DNA from: Oxalobacteraceae bacterium
Lineage (GTDB): Bacteria; Pseudomonadota; Gammaproteobacteria; Burkholderiales; Burkholderiaceae_D
DNA: 64,000 nt
Assembly: GCA_027490465.1 (NCBI GenBank)
Contig: JAIXXZ010000018.1
Location: 62,001 to 126,000 of the forward strand
Direction: 5' to 3'
Part shown: piece by piece, positions 1 through 9,165 of the stretch
Numbering within the stretch: the stretch's first letter is position 1
How the letters are laid out: the number at the start of each line of letters is the position of its first letter
Program-made: the position numbers and the translations under genes
The notes under the pieces: generated by a model
What the model was told of the DNA's origin: nothing
Databases searched by the model: none
The model's input: the letters and a program-made list of their open reading frames with translations, nothing else

Positions 1-534
1 TATCACGCGTATGCATCGCCGGGCGCAGCGCGACCTGAACTCATTATTGGTCACGGTGTATTGGGTCGCATGATTGCGCGACTCGCGGTCATTGCCGGCG
101 GCAAGCCCATTGTGTGGGAAACCAATCCCGCGCGTCGCACTGGCGCGCAAGGCTATGACGTGATTGATCCCGCCGATGACAAGACATCCAACTACCGCAG
201 CATTTGCGACGTCAGTGGCGACCCCAAAGTACTCGATTCACTGATTGCGCGCGGCGCATCAGGCTGTGAAATCGTACTCGCTGGTTTTTATGATGAGCCG
301 CTTTCTTTCTCGTTCGCGCCTGCCTTTCTGCGCGAAGCAAGAATCCGCGTCGCTGCGCAATGGAAGCCGCCTGAGCTGCTCGCGGTACGCGATCTCGCGG
401 AATCCGGACGCTTGTCGCTTGATGATTTGATTACCCACCGCAGTACCCCCGATAACGCGGATGCGGCCTATCGCACCGCATTCAGCGATTCCACCTGCCT
501 GAAGATGATCCTCGATTGGAGAAGCCCGAAATGA
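1..534 (+). CDS. bchC: BchC, bacteriochlorophyllide a dehydrogenase (5' end missing)
   Basis: C-terminal part of the dehydrogenase that oxidises the 3-hydroxyethyl group of the bacteriochlorin to the 3-acetyl group late in bacteriochlorophyll a synthesis. The reading frame is open from base 1, so the gene starts left of the window. The visible part holds the nucleotide-binding turn GHGVLGRM (about residue 17 of the fragment) and the typical BchC tail. Its stop overlaps the bchX start (ATGA, 531-534), as expected for a bchCXYZ operon. The identification rests on residues plus this order. Confidence 0.93.
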   Translation, partial: YHAYASPGAARPELIIGHGVLGRMIARLAVIAGGKPIVWETNPARRTGAQGYDVIDPADDKTSNYRSICDVSGDPKVLDSLIARGASGCEIVLAGFYDEPLSFSFAPAFLREARIRVAAQWKPPELLAVRDLAESGRLSLDDLITHRSTPDNADAAYRTAFSDSTCLKMILDWRSPK

Positions 535-1547
535 GCAAGCCACAAGACCACCAGGCCGCACCTGTGCACTTCATGCAGAAAGAGCGTCTGCGCGCGGAGG
601 CTGCGATCGATCCAGATCCGGCGCCGACCGGCGAAGTTACCAAAGAAACTCAGATCATTGCCATCTACGGCAAGGGCGGCATTGGCAAGAGCTTCACGCT
701 CGCCAATCTGTCTTACATGATGGCGCAGCAGGGCAAGAAGGTGTTGCTGATTGGCTGCGATCCGAAAAGTGATACCACGTCATTGCTGTTCGGTGGCAAA
801 GCCTGCCCGACCATCATTGAAACTTCATCGAAGAAAAAACTCGCCGGCGAGCCCGTCTCGATTGGCGATGTCTGCTTCAAGCGTGATGGTGTGTATGCGA
901 TGGAACTCGGCGGACCTGAAGTCGGTCGCGGTTGCGGTGGTCGCGGCATCATTCACGGTTTCGAGCTGCTGGAAAAACTGGGCTTCCATGAGTGGGGCTT
1001 TGATTACGTCCTGCTCGACTTCCTCGGCGACGTGGTCTGCGGCGGTTTTGGTCTGCCTATCGCGCGCGATATGTGCCAGAAGGTGATCGTCGTTGGCAGT
1101 AATGATTTGCAGTCGCTGTATGTGGCCAATAACGTCTGCTCGGCAGTGGAATATTTCCGCAAGCTCGGTGGCAATGTCGGCGTGGCTGGCATGGTGATCA
1201 ACAAAGACGATGGCACCGGCGAAGCGCAAGCCTTCGCACAGCATGCGGGTATTCCCGTGCTCTCCGCCATTCCTGCGAATGAAGATATTCGCCGCAAGAG
1301 TGCCAGCTACGAAATTATCGGTCGTCCCGAAAGTCAGTGGGGCGCGTTGTTTGCCGAACTCGCACAAAACGTCGCCGATGCGCCGCCCGTACGACCCAAG
1401 CCCATGTCGCAAGACGAGTTGCTCGGTCTGTTCTCGGCGGAACACACCGGTCGTGATGTCGTGCTTGAACCCGCCACGGTTGCTGACATGGTAGGCAAGA
1501 GCGAGACCATCAAGAAAACCCTTGAAGTTGTGTACGACGAAGTCTGA
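531..1547 (+). CDS. bchX: BchX, chlorophyllide a reductase iron protein
   Basis: NifH-like ATPase of chlorophyllide a oxidoreductase (COR). It hydrolyses ATP and passes electrons from its 4Fe-4S cluster to BchYZ, which reduces ring B of chlorophyllide to the bacteriochlorin. A P-loop YGKGGIGKS lies near residues 46-54. The cluster-bridging cysteines sit in RGCGGRG and DVVCGGFG. The long N-terminal extension before the P-loop is usual for BchX and separates it from BchL. I chose ATG 531 rather than 516 because GGAG at 518-521 is correctly spaced and the start overlaps the bchC stop. It lies 11 bp before bchY. Confidence 0.97.
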   Translation: MSKPQDHQAAPVHFMQKERLRAEAAIDPDPAPTGEVTKETQIIAIYGKGGIGKSFTLANLSYMMAQQGKKVLLIGCDPKSDTTSLLFGGKACPTIIETSSKKKLAGEPVSIGDVCFKRDGVYAMELGGPEVGRGCGGRGIIHGFELLEKLGFHEWGFDYVLLDFLGDVVCGGFGLPIARDMCQKVIVVGSNDLQSLYVANNVCSAVEYFRKLGGNVGVAGMVINKDDGTGEAQAFAQHAGIPVLSAIPANEDIRRKSASYEIIGRPESQWGALFAELAQNVADAPPVRPKPMSQDELLGLFSAEHTGRDVVLEPATVADMVGKSETIKKTLEVVYDEV

Positions 1548-1558
1548 GGACACGCGCC

Positions 1559-3085
1559 ATGAGCCATCCTGTGATTCCGATTGTTGCCAACCCTGAGGCC
1601 CTCAAGGCCGACGGCCTTGGCTGCCACTCCGGCAAAGATCAGCTCAATGCAGCTGCGCGCGCTGCTGGCAAGAGCGAGACACTGGATCAGTACGCGCAGG
1701 ATTACCCCAAAGGCCCGCATGATCAGCCGCAGAGCATGTGCCCGGCTTTTGGTTCATTGCGCGTCGGCTTGCGCATGCGTCGCACTGCAACCATCTTGTC
1801 GGGCTCGGCTTGCTGTGTGTATGGACTGACGTTCACCTCCCATTTTTATGGTGCACGCCGAAGCGTGGGCTATGTGCCGTTTGATTCGGAATCCCTCGTG
1901 ACAGGCAAGCTGTTCGAAGACATTCGCGACGCGGTCCATAAAGAAGCCAATCCGGATTTGTATGACGCCATCGTCATCATCAATCTGTGTGTACCAACAG
2001 CCAGTGGTGTGCCACTGCAGATCCTGCCCAAAGAAATCAATGGGGTGCGCATCATCGGCATCGACGTGCCGGGATTTGGTGTGCCGACGCACGCCGAAGC
2101 CAAAGACGTACTCGCCGGTGCCATGTTGCGTTATGCGCGCAATGAAGCCGGCGCTGGTCCGGTCGCAGCGCCGCGCAATGGCAAAAGCGACAAACCCACC
2201 ATCACACTGATTGGTGAAATGTTCCCGGCGGATCCCGTCACCATCGGCATGATGCTTGAGCCCATGGGCTTGGCCGCGGGTCCTGTAGTGCCCACGCGCG
2301 AATGGCGCGAACTGTATGCCGCATTCGATTGCGCTGCGGTCGCCGCGATTCATCCTTTCTATACCGCCAGCGTGCGCGAATTCGAAGCCGCTGGTCGTCA
2401 AGTGACTGGCTCCGCACCGGTCGGTCATGACGGTACCGAAGCCTGGCTGCAAGCGATAGGCAATAGCTGCAACATCGGTCAGGCACAAATTGATGCCGCA
2501 AAAAATCGCATGCTGCCTGCGGTGCGCGCGGCACTCGCCGCCAAGCCGGTCAAAGGTCGCATCACGCTGTCAGGCTATGAAGGCTCCGAGCTGCTCGTCG
2601 CACGTCTCTTGGTCGAGAGTGGCGCGGATTTGCGTTATGTCGGCACGGCCTGTCCGAAAACCATACACAGCGCCGCCGATCTCGAATGGCTTCAGGCGCG
2701 CGGCGTGCATGTGCAATATCGCGCATCGCTGGAGCAGGACATCGCAGCCGTGCATGAATTCAAACCCGATCTGGCGATTGGCACCACGCCGGTCGTGCAG
2801 GCCGCGAAAGAAATGTCCATCCCGGGTCTGTATTTCACCAACCTGATATCCGCACGTCCTTTGATGGGACCGGCTGGTGCAGGCTCACTCGCTGCGGTGG
2901 TGAACGCAGCGATTGGCAACAAAGCCCGCATGGATGACATGAAATCCTTCTTCGGTGGCACCGGCATGGGCGATAGCGCCGGTGTCTGGGAAGGCAAGCC
3001 ACAAGACCGCCCCGAGTTCCGTACCGAAACGCGTCGCCGCCTCGAAAAGGCTGCGAAGAAGCGCAAAGCCGAGGAGATGATCTGA
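1559..3085 (+). CDS. bchY: BchY, chlorophyllide a reductase subunit Y
   Basis: NifD-like subunit of the BchYZ catalytic component of chlorophyllide a oxidoreductase, 508 aa, the normal size. Cysteines in [15 protein letters not shown] and GSACCVYG are in the N-terminal region where the family binds its 4Fe-4S cluster. A GAGGA ribosome-binding site precedes the ATG. The stop codon overlaps the bchZ start by one base (TGATG), which implies translational coupling of the two partners of the heterotetramer. Confidence 0.97.
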   Translation: MSHPVIPIVANPEALKADGLGCHSGKDQLNAAARAAGKSETLDQYAQDYPKGPHDQPQSMCPAFGSLRVGLRMRRTATILSGSACCVYGLTFTSHFYGARRSVGYVPFDSESLVTGKLFEDIRDAVHKEANPDLYDAIVIINLCVPTASGVPLQILPKEINGVRIIGIDVPGFGVPTHAEAKDVLAGAMLRYARNEAGAGPVAAPRNGKSDKPTITLIGEMFPADPVTIGMMLEPMGLAAGPVVPTREWRELYAAFDCAAVAAIHPFYTASVREFEAAGRQVTGSAPVGHDGTEAWLQAIGNSCNIGQAQIDAAKNRMLPAVRAALAAKPVKGRITLSGYEGSELLVARLLVESGADLRYVGTACPKTIHSAADLEWLQARGVHVQYRASLEQDIAAVHEFKPDLAIGTTPVVQAAKEMSIPGLYFTNLISARPLMGPAGAGSLAAVVNAAIGNKARMDDMKSFFGGTGMGDSAGVWEGKPQDRPEFRTETRRRLEKAAKKRKAEEMI

Positions 3086-4557
3086 TGTACGTCATCGACC
3101 ACGACAGAGCAGGCGGTTACTGGGGCGCGGTGTATGTGTTCACCGCCATCAAGGGACTCCAAGTCATCATCGACGGCCCGGTTGGTTGCGAAAACCTGCC
3201 GGTGACGTCCGTTCTGCATTACAGCGATGCCTTGCCACCGCATGAGTTGCCTATCGTGGTTACGGGTCTGGCGGAAGAACAACTCGGACGCGAGGGCACT
3301 GAAGGTTCAATGAAGCGTGCGCATGCAACGCTGGATCCGGATTTGCCCGCAGTCGTGGTGACAGGCTCTATCGCCGAGATGATCGGTGGCGGTGTGACAC
3401 CCGAAGGCACCAACATCCTGCGCTTCTTGCCGCGCACGATTGATGAAGACCAGTGGCAGTGCGCGAATCGCGCGATGCTCTGGCTCTGGAATGAATACGG
3501 CATGCGCCATGTGCCTGCGCGCAAGCCATTCGCCGAGCGCGCACCGGATGAAAAACCGCGCGTCAATATTATCGGCCCCAGCTACGGCACCTTCAACATG
3601 CCCAGCGATCTGGCCGAGATTCGCCGTCTGGTGCAGGGCATCGGTGCTGAAGTCAATATGGTGTTCCCGCTCGGCAGTCACCTCGCGGATGTATCGCGAC
3701 TCGTCGAAGCCGATGTCAATATCTGCATGTATCGCGAGTTCGGTCGTCTCTTGTGCGAAGCGCTGGATCGTCCGTATTTGCAGGCACCGATTGGTCTTCA
3801 CAGCACCACCAAGTTTTTACGCAAGCTGGGTGAATTGCTCAATCTCGATCCCGAGCCTTTCATCGAGCGCGAAAAACACACCACCATCAAGCCGGTCTGG
3901 GATCTGTGGCGCTCCGTCACGCAAGACTTTTTTGGTACCGCGACATTTGCTGTGGTAGCCAATGAAACCTATACACGCGGCCTGCGGCATTTCCTTGAAG
4001 ACGAAATGGGCCTGCCATGCAATTTTGCCGTCGCGCGCAAGCCGGGTGAAAAAACCGATAACGAAACCGTGCGTCAGTTGGTGCGTGAAAAACCACCGCT
4101 GATCATGTACGGCAGCTACAACGAGCGCATGTACCTGGCCGAATCCGGTGGATCTTCGCCGATGAAGCCGGCCTTTATTCCTGCTTCATTTCCGGGCGCG
4201 ATCATTCGCCGCCATACCGGCACACCCTTCATGGGCTATGCGGGTGCCACTTATCTGATTCAGGAATTCTGCAACTGCCTGTTTGATGCGCTGTTCCACA
4301 TCCTGCCACTGGGCACCGACATGGACAAGGTGGATGCAACGCTCGCAAAGAGCGATCAGAACACTGCATGGGACGAGGATGCACGCGATCTCTTGAATGA
4401 CATGGTCGCCGCCGAGCCTGTGCTGGTGCAGATTTCAGTGGCCAAACGTCTGCGAGACCGCGCCGAGCGCGATGCGCGACGTGCGGGTGAAGACAGTGTG
4501 TCTGTGCAGAGAGTTGCGCAAGCGCGTGATGCGATGCGCGTTGGTGAGCCAGCGTGA
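3085..4557 (+). CDS. bchZ: BchZ, chlorophyllide a reductase subunit Z
   Basis: NifK-like partner of BchY; together they bind chlorophyllide and reduce the C7=C8 double bond with electrons from BchX. The 490 aa length and the N-terminal [15 protein letters not shown] and [12 protein letters not shown] segments are characteristic. The start overlaps the bchY stop. It is the last bch gene before the puf genes; the 108-bp bchZ-pufB gap shows no clear terminator, so read-through from bchCXYZ into puf (the superoperonal layout known from Rhodobacter) is plausible. Confidence 0.97.
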   Translation: MYVIDHDRAGGYWGAVYVFTAIKGLQVIIDGPVGCENLPVTSVLHYSDALPPHELPIVVTGLAEEQLGREGTEGSMKRAHATLDPDLPAVVVTGSIAEMIGGGVTPEGTNILRFLPRTIDEDQWQCANRAMLWLWNEYGMRHVPARKPFAERAPDEKPRVNIIGPSYGTFNMPSDLAEIRRLVQGIGAEVNMVFPLGSHLADVSRLVEADVNICMYREFGRLLCEALDRPYLQAPIGLHSTTKFLRKLGELLNLDPEPFIEREKHTTIKPVWDLWRSVTQDFFGTATFAVVANETYTRGLRHFLEDEMGLPCNFAVARKPGEKTDNETVRQLVREKPPLIMYGSYNERMYLAESGGSSPMKPAFIPASFPGAIIRRHTGTPFMGYAGATYLIQEFCNCLFDALFHILPLGTDMDKVDATLAKSDQNTAWDEDARDLLNDMVAAEPVLVQISVAKRLRDRAERDARRAGEDSVSVQRVAQARDAMRVGEPA

Positions 4558-4665
4558 GCTCGCAGCGTCGCATGAAAAGAATGTCGTGGCAGTTCGCCGC
4601 GGATGCCCGGGGTTGCGGGGCTTTACGCACCAATGGCTGCAAAGCTAATTTGAAGGAGCGTACTC

Positions 4666-4812
4666 ATGGCTGAAAGGAAAAGCATCTCCGGGATGACCGA
4701 TGAGGAGGCTCAGGAATTCCATGCGTATTACATGCAGGGCATGGTGGGTTTCACGGCAGTCGCTGTGATTGCACACATCCTCGTATGGGCATGGCGTCCC
4801 TGGATCACCTGA
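4666..4812 (+). CDS. pufB: PufB, LH1 antenna beta polypeptide
   Basis: A 48-aa single-helix antenna peptide of the LH1 ring around the reaction centre. The motif [12 protein letters not shown] is followed by a hydrophobic helix with the bacteriochlorophyll-ligating histidine in [13 protein letters not shown], the signature of beta chains. The ribosome-binding site AAGGAG is at 4653-4658. The gene is first in the puf block, but the next gene is not pufA: a 73-codon unknown gene intervenes. Confidence 0.95.
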   Translation: MAERKSISGMTDEEAQEFHAYYMQGMVGFTAVAVIAHILVWAWRPWIT

Positions 4813-4843
4813 TCTCGGATAGTCAATAAAAAGGAATACTGCT

Positions 4844-5065
4844 ATGGCACATACACATCTGAACACAGAGAAGCACCTGAAGGATCACAACCTGACCTCC
4901 TGGATGGTTTTCGCATTGGGATTTCTGATCGTCTTGAGCATCGCACTCGTCGGCACGCTGACGGGCATGCCGTGGCGCAGCTGGTTGCCCGGTGCCGAAA
5001 GTTGTAAATCGCTGTTCGGCGGTGTGCAGGCCGCAGTGTATTCATTTATGTCACACACACTTTAG
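4844..5065 (+). CDS. Unrecognised one-helix membrane protein between pufB and pufA
   Basis: 73 aa with a good ribosome-binding site (AAGGAA, 4831-4836), 31 bp after pufB and 13 bp before pufA, so certainly within the puf transcript. It has a polar N-terminus with several histidines ([16 protein letters not shown]), one hydrophobic segment (about residues 19-40), then [10 protein letters not shown] and an amphipathic C-terminal tail ending YSFMSHTL. It lacks the MWRIW start and the helix histidine pattern of LH1 alpha chains, and I see no convincing likeness to PufQ or PufX. By position it may be an LH1-associated subunit or assembly factor; the function is unknown to me. Confidence 0.85.
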   Translation: MAHTHLNTEKHLKDHNLTSWMVFALGFLIVLSIALVGTLTGMPWRSWLPGAESCKSLFGGVQAAVYSFMSHTL

Positions 5066-5078
5066 GGAGGTAGGAACC

Positions 5079-5261
5079 ATGTGGAGAATATGGCGCCTTT
5101 ACGATCCCCTGCGAGCCATGGTGGTTCAAGGGATCTTCTTGTTCGGACTCGCAGCGATGATTCACCTCATCCTGCTATCAACGAACAAATTCAACTGGCT
5201 CGATGGAGCAAAAGCGGCACCGACGGCGCAAAACGCCCCGATGCCCGGACCATCGTCCTAA
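5079..5261 (+). CDS. pufA: PufA, LH1 antenna alpha polypeptide
   Basis: 60-aa alpha chain of the LH1 antenna. It begins [10 protein letters not shown], the classic alpha N-terminus, and has the bacteriochlorophyll-binding histidine in [11 protein letters not shown] followed by FNWLDG. A strong AGGGAGG ribosome-binding site lies at 5064-5070. A short Ala/Pro-rich tail follows the helix. A GC-rich hairpin downstream (5282-5320) separates it from pufL. Confidence 0.96.
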   Translation: MWRIWRLYDPLRAMVVQGIFLFGLAAMIHLILLSTNKFNWLDGAKAAPTAQNAPMPGPSS

Positions 5262-5281
5262 ATCCACTTTTCACAGTGGTG

Positions 5282-5320
5282 GGGCAGGTGGGCGCGGCCG
5301 CAGGCTGACGCAACCTGCCC
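5282..5320 (+). promoter_or_regulatory. pufA-pufL intercistronic hairpin
   Basis: GGGCAGGT (5282-5289) pairs with ACCTGCCC (5313-5320), and a GC-rich GCGGCCGC sits in the loop. No T-run follows, so it is not a simple terminator. In Rhodobacter an intercistronic stem-loop at this place protects the upstream pufBA mRNA from 3'-to-5' decay and sets the antenna:reaction-centre ratio; the same role is inferred here from position. Confidence 0.6.
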
Positions 5321-5375
5321 TCAATACAGAATTTACGAGGGATGACGAAGTGCATTCCTGCAGGAGGGCTCGATC

Positions 5376-6203
5376 ATGGCCATGCTGAGTTTTGAAAAAA
5401 AATATCGTGTACGCGGAGGCACCCTGATAGGGGGTGATCTCTTCGATTTCTGGATTGGTCCCTTCTACGTGGGCTTCTTCGGCGTGACCACGGTCTTCTT
5501 CGCGTTCCTTGGAACCGCGTTGATACTTTGGGGTGCATCGCAGGGTCCGACCTGGAACGTCTGGCAGATCAATATCGCGCCACCTGATCTCAAGTACGGC
5601 CTGCGCATGGCGCCGCTCATGGAAGGCGGCCTCTGGCAGCTCATTACAGTTTGTGCCATCGGCGCCTTTGGATCCTGGGCGATGCGCGAAGTGGAAATCT
5701 GCCGAAAACTCGGCATGGGTTACCACGTTCCTGCCGCGTTTTCGGTTGCGATCTTTGCGTACGTCACCCTGGAAGTGATACGTCCGATCCTGATGGGCGG
5801 CTGGGGTCACGCCTTCCCTTACGGTATTTTCAGTCACCTCGACTGGGTATCGAATGTGGGCTACCAGTATCTGCACTTCCACTACAACCCGGCACACATG
5901 CTGGCGATTACCTTCTTCTTCACCACGACACTGGCGTTGTCCATGCACGGTGGTCTGGTGCTCTCCTCGACCAACCCGGGCAAGGGTGAAGTGGTCAAGA
6001 CACCCGAACATGAAGATACTTATTTCCGCGATCTGATCGGCTATTCGGTCGGCACATTGGGCATCCACCGTCTGGGTTTATTCCTGGCACTGGCTGCGGT
6101 GCTGTTTTCGGCGCTTTGCATCGTGATCTCGGGACCATTCTGGAGCCGCGGCTGGCCCGAGTGGTGGAGCTGGTGGCTGAACATGCCCATCTGGAACCGA
6201 TAA
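5376..6203 (+). CDS. pufL: PufL, reaction centre L subunit
   Basis: 275-aa L subunit of the type II photosynthetic reaction centre, five transmembrane helices. It starts [20 protein letters not shown], a near-invariant L N-terminus. The segments [19 protein letters not shown] and LALSMHGG carry histidines that ligate the special-pair bacteriochlorophyll and the non-haem iron in the family. A GGAGG ribosome-binding site precedes the ATG. It is the first gene after the intercistronic hairpin and pairs with pufM 21 bp downstream. Confidence 0.98.
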   Translation: MAMLSFEKKYRVRGGTLIGGDLFDFWIGPFYVGFFGVTTVFFAFLGTALILWGASQGPTWNVWQINIAPPDLKYGLRMAPLMEGGLWQLITVCAIGAFGSWAMREVEICRKLGMGYHVPAAFSVAIFAYVTLEVIRPILMGGWGHAFPYGIFSHLDWVSNVGYQYLHFHYNPAHMLAITFFFTTTLALSMHGGLVLSSTNPGKGEVVKTPEHEDTYFRDLIGYSVGTLGIHRLGLFLALAAVLFSALCIVISGPFWSRGWPEWWSWWLNMPIWNR

Positions 6204-6224
6204 AAAAAGCGACAGGAGACCACG

Positions 6225-7202
6225 ATGGCTGACTATCAAAATCTATTCACGGCGGTGCAGGTCGCCGGCCCCGTACACCACGGGACTGAGCTGCACGATT
6301 CGATGAGCACGCGCACGGGCAAACCTTTCCTGTTGCATCTTGCGGGCCGCTTGGGCAATGCACAGATCGGCCCGATTTATCTCGGTGGGCTGGGCATCAT
6401 GTCGCTGATGTTCGGTCTGGCTGCATTCACCATCATCGGCATGAACATGCTCGCCTCGGTGAACTGGGATCCGATCCAGTTCATTCGTCAGCTGTTCTGG
6501 CTGGCGCTGGAACCACCCGCACCGGGCAATGGTCTTGGGCTGGCACCGCTGAATCAGGGCGGCTGGTGGCAGATCGCCGGTCTTTCGCTGACGATCTCGA
6601 TTTTGCTGTGGTGGGCCAATGTGTATCGCCGTGCGCGCGCACTGAAAATGGGTACACATATCGCATGGGCCTTTGCTGCAGCGATCTGGCTGTTCCTGGT
6701 ATTGGGTCTGTTCCGTCCGGTGCTGATGGGCTCCTGGGGTGAAGCAGTACCGTTTGGTATTTTCCCGCACCTCGATTGGACCGCCGCATTCTCTCTGCGT
6801 TACGGCAATCTTTTCTACAACCCGTTCCATGCGCTGTCGATTGCCTTCCTGTATGGCTCGGCGCTGCTCTTTGCAATGCACGGCGCAACGATTCTTGCAG
6901 TCGGTCGTTACGGCGGCGAACGCGAGATCGAACAGATCATCGATCGCGGTACGGCCACCGAGCGTGCTGCACTGTTCTGGCGCTGGACCATGGGTTTCAA
7001 CGCGACCATGGAATCGATTCACCGTTGGGCCTGGTGGTTTGCAGTGCTGTGTCCGCTGACTGGCGGTATCGGCATCCTGCTGACCGGCACCGTGGTTGAT
7101 AACTGGTATCTGTGGGCAGTCAAACATGGCGTCGCACCACCTTATCCGCATGTGTGGGGCACGGTCGTTGATCCGTCCACGCTGCAGGGAGTAAAACCAT
7201 GA
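6225..7202 (+). CDS. pufM: PufM, reaction centre M subunit
   Basis: 325-aa M subunit, partner of PufL. Family landmarks include GPIYLGGLG near the N-terminus, [20 protein letters not shown] (special-pair region), [11 protein letters not shown], and [23 protein letters not shown], which holds iron and quinone-site residues. The ribosome-binding site CAGGAGA is at 6213-6219. The stop overlaps the pufC start (ATGA), so the cytochrome subunit is translationally coupled. Confidence 0.98.
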   Translation: MADYQNLFTAVQVAGPVHHGTELHDSMSTRTGKPFLLHLAGRLGNAQIGPIYLGGLGIMSLMFGLAAFTIIGMNMLASVNWDPIQFIRQLFWLALEPPAPGNGLGLAPLNQGGWWQIAGLSLTISILLWWANVYRRARALKMGTHIAWAFAAAIWLFLVLGLFRPVLMGSWGEAVPFGIFPHLDWTAAFSLRYGNLFYNPFHALSIAFLYGSALLFAMHGATILAVGRYGGEREIEQIIDRGTATERAALFWRWTMGFNATMESIHRWAWWFAVLCPLTGGIGILLTGTVVDNWYLWAVKHGVAPPYPHVWGTVVDPSTLQGVKP

Positions 7203-8266
7203 TCGTCAGACTCTTCCAACTTATGATCATGCTCAGCTTGGGCATGATGCTGACTGCCTGTAAAGACCCACCCGTAGAGCGCTTGCCGATGGACAGCGTT
7301 CAGCACGGCTACCGGGGTACGGGCATGGTGCAGGTCTACAATCCGCGCACCGTGGCTAGTCAGGACGCGCTCAACACCGCACCACCTTCAACGCCACCGC
7401 TGCCCGATACCGGACCGCGCGCCAAAGAAGCGTACAAAAATGTACAAGTGCTGGGTGATTTGTCTGCAGGCCAGTTCATCGGACTGATGACCGCCATGAC
7501 TACCTGGGTGGCACCCAAAGATGGCTGTGCGTATTGCCACAATCTTGAAAATCTCGCCGACGATTCGAAGTACACCAAGGTCGTTGCGCGCAAGATGATC
7601 GAGATGACCCGCCATATCAACAGCAACTGGAAAAACCACGTCGCGGAAACCGGCGTTACTTGCTACACCTGCCATCGCGGCAATCCGGTACCAACGCAAG
7701 TGTGGTTCACGCCGCTGGAGCAAAACAAAGGTGCAGATTTCATTGGCGACCGGGCTGGTCAGAACACGCCGGGCAAGCTGGTGAATATGTCGTCATTGCC
7801 AACCGATCCGCTGACACCGTATCTGCTGCAAGACAAGCAGATTCGCGTCAATGGTCCTACGCCTCTGCCCTCAGGCAATCGCAGTTCGATCAAGCAGGCA
7901 GAGTGGACGTATGGTCTGATGACGCATATGTCGAATTCACTCGGTGTCAATTGCACCTACTGCCACAACACGCGTTCCTTCCAGAGCTGGGAAGGAAGCC
8001 CGCCGCAGCGCATTACTGCCTACCATGGCATACGCATGGCGCGTGATGTGAATAATGCCTACATGGTGCCGCTGACCGATACCTTCCCGGTTAATCGCAA
8101 AGGCGAGGGCGGTGATGTTGCCAAAGTCAGTTGCGCGACTTGCCACCAGGGTGCATACAAGCCTCTGTACGGTTATCCGATGATTAAAGACCATCCGTAT
8201 CTGACGGGTCCCGCCAAGAGCGCAGCAGCACCCGCCAATGAAGTAACGAAGACCGCAGCAAAATAA
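7199..8266 (+). CDS. pufC: PufC, tetrahaem cytochrome subunit of the reaction centre
   Basis: 355-aa periplasmic cytochrome that re-reduces the oxidised special pair. A short hydrophobic N-terminus ends in a lipobox-like LTAC (Cys about residue 21), so it is probably a lipid-anchored lipoprotein. Four CxxCH haem sites are visible: CAYCH, CYTCH, CTYCH and CATCH. The start overlaps pufM. The C-terminus is an Ala/Lys-rich tail. Presence of pufC means donation through the bound cytochrome rather than directly from soluble cytochrome c2. Confidence 0.97.
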   Translation: MIVRLFQLMIMLSLGMMLTACKDPPVERLPMDSVQHGYRGTGMVQVYNPRTVASQDALNTAPPSTPPLPDTGPRAKEAYKNVQVLGDLSAGQFIGLMTAMTTWVAPKDGCAYCHNLENLADDSKYTKVVARKMIEMTRHINSNWKNHVAETGVTCYTCHRGNPVPTQVWFTPLEQNKGADFIGDRAGQNTPGKLVNMSSLPTDPLTPYLLQDKQIRVNGPTPLPSGNRSSIKQAEWTYGLMTHMSNSLGVNCTYCHNTRSFQSWEGSPPQRITAYHGIRMARDVNNAYMVPLTDTFPVNRKGEGGDVAKVSCATCHQGAYKPLYGYPMIKDHPYLTGPAKSAAAPANEVTKTAAK

Positions 8267-8303
8267 AGCCGTAAAGCAGGCACAGTAAAGAAAATGCATC
8301 AGC

Positions 8304-8325
8304 GATCCCGGCGCAAGCCGGGATC
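8304..8325. repeat. REP-like perfect hairpin between pufC and crtA
   Basis: GATCCCGGC (8304-8312), loop GCAA, GCCGGGATC (8317-8325): a perfect 9-bp stem. The same GATCCCGGC...GCCGGGATC core occurs at 30113-30254, so it belongs to a dispersed family. Its position after pufC could stabilise or partly terminate the puf mRNA before the crt genes. No T-tract follows. Confidence 0.6.
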
Positions 8326-8382
8326 TGCCTGCCGCCTCATTCGGCAGCCAGAAATCAGCATCCACCGATTGCGGAGTCTTCC

Positions 8383-9165
8383 GTGAGTACAGGCCGACTC
8401 GTCAGCAAACAAATCAACAGCACGTCGGCAGCAGATGTCGCGCCCGACACGTCCACTCGTTCAAATTCCACCAACGCGCCATTGCAAGGCATCGTGGTTG
8501 TATTGCTGTCAAAGCTGCGACCCGCTCACTGGCACTGGGGCTGGCAGCGAATTGCGTTTGGTAGCTGGTGGCCGAACACCACGCCCGGTCTGAAGTTCAT
8601 GAAGACGCTAGGCAGCGGAAAAGAAGGCGGCTTTGGTCTGATGCCCAGCCTCTCGCACCAGGGTATGTTCTGCGTCTTCGACAGTGAAGGCGAGGCGAAT
8701 GACTACGTCAATCACTCTGCACTGATCACGCGTTATCGCGAGCGCAGCGAAGAACTTTTTATTGCTACGCTCAAACCGGCCAGCGCCCGCGGTAGCTGGG
8801 ATGGGATGACACTCTTGGAAGGCGACAGCCTGCCAGCGAACGCCATGCTGGCCACGCTCACACGTGCCTCGATACGCCCGCGCGCAGCTGCGCAATTCTG
8901 GCGATATGCTCCTGCGGCGCAAGACAGTCTTGCCGATGCACCCGGTTGTCTGCTTGCAGCAGGTCTGGGTGAAGCACCGGTATTGCGACAAGCCACCTTC
9001 AGTCTCTGGCAAAGCACTGCGGCGATGGACGCCTATGCACGCACGGGCGCGCATCGTGATGCCATCAGCGCGGCATGGAAACATCAGTTTTTTTCCGAAT
9101 CCATGTTTGTCCGATTCCAGCCGCTCTCGCTGCAAGGTCAATGGAAAGGGCGATCGTTTGACTAG
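8383..9165 (+). CDS. crtA: CrtA, spheroidene monooxygenase
   Basis: 260-aa carotenoid 2-ketolase that converts spheroidene to spheroidenone (and related acyclic carotenoids) using O2. Recognised by the family pattern VVLLSKLRP, the segment from FMKTLGSGKEGGFG to LSHQGMFCVFDS, and the C-terminal FSLWQSTAAMDAYARTGAH...FFSESMFVRF. Start is GTG 8383, with GGAG at 8373-8376. The first 35 residues are low-complexity Ser/Thr. It overlaps crtD by 8 bp. Its presence suggests keto-carotenoids form when oxygen is available. Confidence 0.93.
   Translation: MSTGRLVSKQINSTSAADVAPDTSTRSNSTNAPLQGIVVVLLSKLRPAHWHWGWQRIAFGSWWPNTTPGLKFMKTLGSGKEGGFGLMPSLSHQGMFCVFDSEGEANDYVNHSALITRYRERSEELFIATLKPASARGSWDGMTLLEGDSLPANAMLATLTRASIRPRAAAQFWRYAPAAQDSLADAPGCLLAAGLGEAPVLRQATFSLWQSTAAMDAYARTGAHRDAISAAWKHQFFSESMFVRFQPLSLQGQWKGRSFD

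Noticed and set aside
825-1553. 242-codon minus-strand frame opposite bchX
   Set aside because: Shadow frame: bchX has full family conservation on the plus strand, and this frame shows no family motifs or ribosome-binding site.
1754-2488. 244-codon minus-strand frame opposite bchY
   Set aside because: Antisense shadow of a conserved gene with GC-biased third positions; no independent support.
4844-5065. Reading this gene as pufQ, pufX or a second LH1 alpha
   Set aside because: It lacks the MWRIW start and helix histidine of alpha chains, and I see no convincing match to PufQ or PufX; left as unknown.
8864-9157. Upstream extension of the crtD frame inside crtA
   Set aside because: The residues before TTG 9158 are out-of-frame crtA sequence; the flavin-binding fold starts just after 9158 and a ribosome-binding site is well placed there.
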